Origin: OMOG01 sp041485845
GTDB taxonomy: Bacteria; Acidobacteriota; Terriglobia; Bryobacterales; Bryobacteraceae
Reading direction: 5' to 3'
NCBI GenBank assembly: GCA_041485845.1
Contig: JBGPKH010000035.1
Coordinates: 1-26,767 of the forward strand
Length of the DNA: 26,767 nucleotides
In this document: one piece after another, positions 23,317 to 26,767 of the stretch
Numbering within the stretch: the first letter of the stretch is position 1
Layout: each line of letters begins with the position of its first letter
Made by a program: the position numbers and the translations under genes
The notes under the pieces: model-generated
Told to the model about the DNA's origin: nothing
The model's input: the letters and a program-made list of their open reading frames with translations, nothing else
Database searches by the model: none

Positions 23317-25320
23317 ATGAAGAAGATACTTTGGATCCTGGCGATATGTTCCCCCGCTTTGGCGCAGCAGCCGGCAACCACGTTTGAAGAAGCTCTGGCG
23401 AAGGTGGCGGCCTATGAGCCAGGCGCCGACCAGAAGCCGATCGCAGACCTGCGCCGCCTGGTCCAGACCGGCAGCTCCTCTCCGGAAAGGGCCAGTCAGA
23501 TGGAGCAGGGGCTGCTGAAAGCCCTGGAGACTGCAACCCTTTCGGGAAAGGAGCAGGTCTGCCGGCAGCTCAGCATCGCCGGCTCCGGCGCCTCGGTTCC
23601 CGCATTGGCAAAGATGCTGGGCGCCGCGGAGACCGCCGACACGGCGCGTTATGCGCTCGAGCGAATTCCAGGCCCGGCCGTGAACCAGGCCTTGCGGGAC
23701 ATGCTCCCGAAGACTTCGGGAATGGCGCAGATCGGGATCGTCAATACGCTGGGCGCGCGCAAAGATGCGGGCGCCTCCTCCGCGTTGCGCGGCCTGGTGG
23801 CGGGCAGCGATCCGATGGCCGCTGCGGCGGCGGCGGCAGCCCTGGGTCAGATTGCCGACGCCGCCGCGCTTGCCGCGGTGCGGCTCAAGACGTCGGGCGC
23901 GCTGCGGGCGGAGGTCGACGAAGCGTACTTGCACGCAGCGGAGCAGATGGCGGCGAAGGGCGACAAGAAAGGCGCGCTCGCGATCTATAAGGAGTTGAGC
24001 GCGTCTTCGGAGCCCGAGATCACCCGCATCGCGGCCCTGGCCGGCGCGGCAAGTTGCGGTGGCAAGGATGCCGTACCGATTCTCGCCGCTGCCATGAAGG
24101 GCAGCGAGCCAAAGGTGCAGGCGCAGGCGATCCGCCAGTTGGGCGCGATTCCGGGCGCGGAAGTCACGACCATGCTGGGCCAGTCGGTCGCCGGCATGGA
24201 CACGATGGGCAAGATCCGCGTGCTGACTGCCTTGGCCGAACGTGGAGACAAGGCAGCACTCCCCGTGATGTTGAACGCAACCCGGGACAACGCAGCGCCG
24301 GTACGCGTCGTGGCGTTTCAGGGGCTGGGCAAGATCGGGGACGCATCCGTAGTCGTGCTTCTTGCCGAGACAGCGGCCAGGGGCAACGCGGAACAGGCCG
24401 CCGCGCGCGACTTCTCGGCGCTGCGGACCGGCGGATTCCCGAACGAGCGCCAGCTTGGGCCGGCGGCGGGCCTGACGGAAGACGTGGTCGCGAGAGAGAG
24501 CCTGCACCGGCTTCGCGGCGCGGAGATCGACAAGGCCATCGTGGCGGCCATCGGCACGGCGTCGCCAGACGCGAAAATGGAGTTGATTGCCGCGGCCGCC
24601 GCGCGCGCAATCTCCGCAGCCACACCCGTCCTGCTGGCCAACGCCACCGATTCCAACCGGGACATCCGCCGGGCTGCGCTGCGTGCGTTGCGCGATACCG
24701 CCGGACCGTCCGACGTGCCCGGTTTGATCGACCTCGTGGTGAAGAGCCAGGGCGCGGATCGAACCGAAGCCGGACGCGTGCTCGCCTCGGCCCTGCGGCG
24801 GTCGGACAAAGCGCCCATCAGCCCGGTGATGTCGGCCTACCAGTCGGCTTCGGACGCGGACCTGCGGGGATCGCTGTTGTCGGTGCTGGGCCAGGCGGGG
24901 CGGGATGAATCGCTGCCGGTCCTGCGCGCGGCCGCGAAGGACAGCACGCCGGAGATCCGCCGAGGCGCGATTCTGGCGCTCTCGGACTGGCCCAATCCGA
25001 CGCCCATGCCGGACCTGTTGGCCGCCGCGCGAAGCGATTCGAATCCGGCCTGCCAGATCCTGGCGCTGCAAGGCTACATCAAGATGATCGCTCTGCCGGA
25101 CAGCCGTACTCCGGCCGTCACCGTCAAGATGCTGGCGGACGCCATGAGCCTGGCGAAGCGGGCAGACGAGAAGAAGGCGGTACTGTCGCAGGTGCAGCGG
25201 TTCAACACGCCGGAGGCCTTGGCATTGGCCGAGTCGGCAGCCAGGGACCCCGAGGTCGCCAGCGAGGCCCAAGCGGCCGTGGCCCAGATCGAGCGCAGGC
25301 TTACGCCACGAAAGCAGTAG
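23317..25320 (+). CDS. Secreted HEAT-repeat protein (paralogue of 1232-3175)
   Basis: A 667-residue protein with a signal peptide (MKKILWILAICSPALA) and then continuous HEAT/PBS-lyase-type helical repeats, without a catalytic motif. The ATG at 23317 is supported by GAGGAGG 6 nt upstream and by the signal peptide; the frame is open 33 codons further but overlaps the preceding gene. It matches the HEAT protein at 1232-3175 from end to end (RYALERIPGPAV, QIGIVNTLGARKDA, AEQAAAR). Unlike that protein it has about 29 extra residues at 365-393 (DFSALRTGG to TEDVVAR), without HEAT character. It starts 11 nt after the Gfo/Idh/MocA stop, so the two are cotranscribed and probably translationally coupled. 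A scaffold or partner role for the oxidoreductase is inference from the conserved pairing. Confidence 0.87.
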   Translation: MKKILWILAICSPALAQQPATTFEEALAKVAAYEPGADQKPIADLRRLVQTGSSSPERASQMEQGLLKALETATLSGKEQVCRQLSIAGSGASVPALAKMLGAAETADTARYALERIPGPAVNQALRDMLPKTSGMAQIGIVNTLGARKDAGASSALRGLVAGSDPMAAAAAAAALGQIADAAALAAVRLKTSGALRAEVDEAYLHAAEQMAAKGDKKGALAIYKELSASSEPEITRIAALAGAASCGGKDAVPILAAAMKGSEPKVQAQAIRQLGAIPGAEVTTMLGQSVAGMDTMGKIRVLTALAERGDKAALPVMLNATRDNAAPVRVVAFQGLGKIGDASVVVLLAETAARGNAEQAAARDFSALRTGGFPNERQLGPAAGLTEDVVARESLHRLRGAEIDKAIVAAIGTASPDAKMELIAAAAARAISAATPVLLANATDSNRDIRRAALRALRDTAGPSDVPGLIDLVVKSQGADRTEAGRVLASALRRSDKAPISPVMSAYQSASDADLRGSLLSVLGQAGRDESLPVLRAAAKDSTPEIRRGAILALSDWPNPTPMPDLLAAARSDSNPACQILALQGYIKMIALPDSRTPAVTVKMLADAMSLAKRADEKKAVLSQVQRFNTPEALALAESAARDPEVASEAQAAVAQIERRLTPRKQ

Positions 25321-25334
25321 TGAAGCGAGATCGC

Positions 25335-25997
25335 ATGAGCCGGCATCGCTTGAGGCGCGCGGGAGCATTCCTCATCCTCGGTATGGCATGGGCACAGGTT
25401 CCCGGCCTGGAGCCTCTGCCCATCGCTCTGCCGAAGCCGCTTTTTGAGGGGACGCCGGCGAACCTGAAAGTTGCCAATCTGGAAAAGCCCCTGGGCAAGC
25501 CGCGTCCGCCGTTCCTGGCCCCCGCCGGCACGACCAACGTGGCGCGAGCGAGGCCGGTTTCGAGCGTGGCGGAGCCGACCGTCGGTGAGCTGGAGATGAT
25601 CACGGATGGCAACAAGGCCGGCACCGACGGAACTTTCGTCGAGCTCGGTCCGGGAGTGCAGGCGGTCACCATCGACCTGAAGCAGAAGTGCACCATCTAC
25701 GCAGTGGCGATCTGGCACTACCACAAGCAGGCGCGTGTATACTCGGACGTGGTGGTGCAGGCGGCCGACGACCCCGATTTCCTGACCAGCCTGCGGACGG
25801 TGTTCAACAACGATCACGACAACACGGCCGGTCTCGGCATCGGCAAGGATCTCAACTACATTGAAACCAACGAGGGCAAGCTGATCGAGGCCAAGGGAGC
25901 GATTGGCAGGTACGTCAGGCTGTACACCAACGGGAACGATACGAACGCGCTCAATCATTACGTCGAGGTGGAGGTATACGGCAAGCCGGCGCAATAG
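25335..25997 (+). CDS. Secreted discoidin (F5/8 type C)-like carbohydrate-binding domain protein
   Basis: A protein of about 220 residues with a signal peptide (MSRHRLRRAGAFLILGMAWA). Residues about 70-217 resemble a galactose-binding/discoidin-like beta-sandwich: NVARARPVSS, ITDGNKAGTDGTFVELGPGVQAV, then IDLKQKCTIYAVAIWHYH, and a final GRYVRLYTNGND-x-NHYVEVEVYG. Such domains usually bind sugars or cell-surface glycans, and no catalytic motif is seen. I chose ATG 25335, 14 nt after the HEAT stop; GTG 25320 overlaps that stop and is possible, but adds a charged extension before the signal. It occupies the place that the ThuA-like gene has in the paralogous minus-strand module. Confidence 0.75.
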   Translation: MSRHRLRRAGAFLILGMAWAQVPGLEPLPIALPKPLFEGTPANLKVANLEKPLGKPRPPFLAPAGTTNVARARPVSSVAEPTVGELEMITDGNKAGTDGTFVELGPGVQAVTIDLKQKCTIYAVAIWHYHKQARVYSDVVVQAADDPDFLTSLRTVFNNDHDNTAGLGIGKDLNYIETNEGKLIEAKGAIGRYVRLYTNGNDTNALNHYVEVEVYGKPAQ

Positions 25998-26023
25998 TTC
26001 TGCTCGTAGCGGCGGCGTTCCGG

Positions 26024-26767
26024 TTGCCGCTGCTCGACCGGCGGCCGATGCATGCCGATGAAGCGATCCTTGCCGACAAACTCGGCACGCTCCTGGCCAC
26101 CGGGGCCTACCCCTACGATCCTGCCGAATACCATGGACCGATTCTCGGCTATCTCGGCTGGATTTCCGCGCACCTGAGCGGCCGCACCACGTACACGGCT
26201 CTCACCGAGACGACGTTGCGGGCGGCGCCGGCGGTAGCGGGCATTCTCCTGGCGCTCTCGCCATTGCTGCTCGCGCCGGCGATTGGCCGCAGGGACGCGA
26301 TCGCCGCGTGCGCATGGATTGCGGTGTCGCCGGTCATGGTCTACTACAGCCGCTATTACATTCCGGAAATTCCGTTGGCCCTATGGACCGCGCTGTTCCT
26401 GGCCGCCGTGCTCCGCGGGTGGTGGCCGGCGGCGGGAGCGGCGGCCGTTCTCATGATCGCCACCAAGGAGACTGCCGTGCTGTCGCTTGCGGCCGCGGGC
26501 ATGGCATGGGTAGCGGCGTTCCGGCCCCGGTTCAACTACAAGGCAATCGGCGTGGCCGCCGCCGGGCTTGCCCTGTTCCTCGCGGTGGCATGGAAGTGGG
26601 GGACGCTGGCGCAGTCGGTGGCGTCCTACTTGGCACGGGGCACGCGAGGAGGAATCCACGCCCACCCCTGGTATACCTACTTCGGATGGCTGGTGGGCGA
26701 ATCGCCAATTCTGCTGCTGGGGCTGGCCGCGGCCTGGCGCTCACGCGCACGGCTCGGCATGAAACAA
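26024..26767 (+). CDS. Agl23-like multi-membrane-span protein / glycosyltransferase, 3' end outside window
   Basis: The open frame runs to the window end without a stop. It has RRPMHADEAILADKL and YDPAEYHGPILGYLGWI, the acidic HADEA and YHGP signatures typical of TIGR03663 (Agl23) and related PMT/GT39-like membrane proteins, followed by several hydrophobic helices (PAVAGILLALSPLLLAPAI, IAACAWIAVSPVMVYY, PLALWTALFLAAVL, VAAAGLALFLAVAWKWG). These proteins are thought to act on lipid-linked sugars at the cytoplasmic membrane. Start uncertain: TTG 26024 is the first usual start codon in frame, but coding continues upstream to about 25994 (VLLVAAAFRLP completes the first membrane helix) with only ATA 25994 or CTG 26000 available. 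It follows the discoidin-like gene directly and may be cotranscribed. Confidence 0.75.
   Translation, partial: MPLLDRRPMHADEAILADKLGTLLATGAYPYDPAEYHGPILGYLGWISAHLSGRTTYTALTETTLRAAPAVAGILLALSPLLLAPAIGRRDAIAACAWIAVSPVMVYYSRYYIPEIPLALWTALFLAAVLRGWWPAAGAAAVLMIATKETAVLSLAAAGMAWVAAFRPRFNYKAIGVAAAGLALFLAVAWKWGTLAQSVASYLARGTRGGIHAHPWYTYFGWLVGESPILLLGLAAAWRSRARLGMKQ

Noticed and set aside
20831..23536. Very long minus-strand open frame (about 900 codons), with similar long antisense frames at 8325-10310, 12701-14116 and 23089-25368
   Set aside because: These are antisense shadows of well-recognised genes in GC-rich DNA; the translations are Arg/Ala/Gly/His-rich and show no domain.

Overview
GC-rich bacterial DNA, most likely from an acidobacterium of the Solibacter/Bryobacter type. 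This is inferred from two ~1,100-residue TonB-dependent receptors that carry an N-terminal carboxypeptidase-regulatory-like domain and have no SusD partner, from Tat-exported Gfo/Idh/MocA oxidoreductases, from secreted HEAT-repeat and ThuA-like proteins, and from many GC-rich palindromic intergenic repeats. No rRNA, tRNA, CRISPR array, transposase or phage gene was seen.

Left half (1-14299), all genes on the minus strand. The window opens inside a 96-bp tandem repeat. Next, read right to left, is a tight four-gene operon: TonB receptor (8049-4546), Tat-exported Gfo/Idh/MocA oxidoreductase (4520-3201), secreted HEAT-repeat protein (3175-1232) and secreted ThuA-like protein (1208-294), with gaps of only 25, 25 and 23 nt. 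To its right is a second minus-strand unit: another TonB receptor (14299-11051) followed by a GH78 alpha-L-rhamnosidase (11006-8352). These look like glycan capture and processing units.

Centre and right (14752-21880). A GntR/FCD regulator (minus) diverges from a plus-strand operon of five overlapping genes: a stand-alone ATP-grasp domain of the PEP synthase/pyruvate phosphate dikinase type; the FAD, [2Fe-2S] and molybdopterin subunits of a xanthine-dehydrogenase-family hydroxylase; and a protein ending in the phosphohistidine swivel domain that would complete the dikinase. The two dikinase halves enclose the hydroxylase genes, and ATGA-type overlaps tie the set together. I read this as a hydroxylation-plus-phosphotransfer system of unknown substrate, and it is the best candidate here for undescribed biology. 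The [2Fe-2S] subunit also carries an in-frame insertion made of stacked palindromes.

Far right (21986-26767). A second, paralogous Gfo/Idh/MocA-HEAT pair is followed by a secreted discoidin-like protein instead of ThuA, then by the start of an Agl23-like multi-membrane-span protein that runs off the window. Palindromic repeats sit at 1-243, 8305-8323, 14576-14669, 17605-17685 (inside a gene) and 21885-21942.
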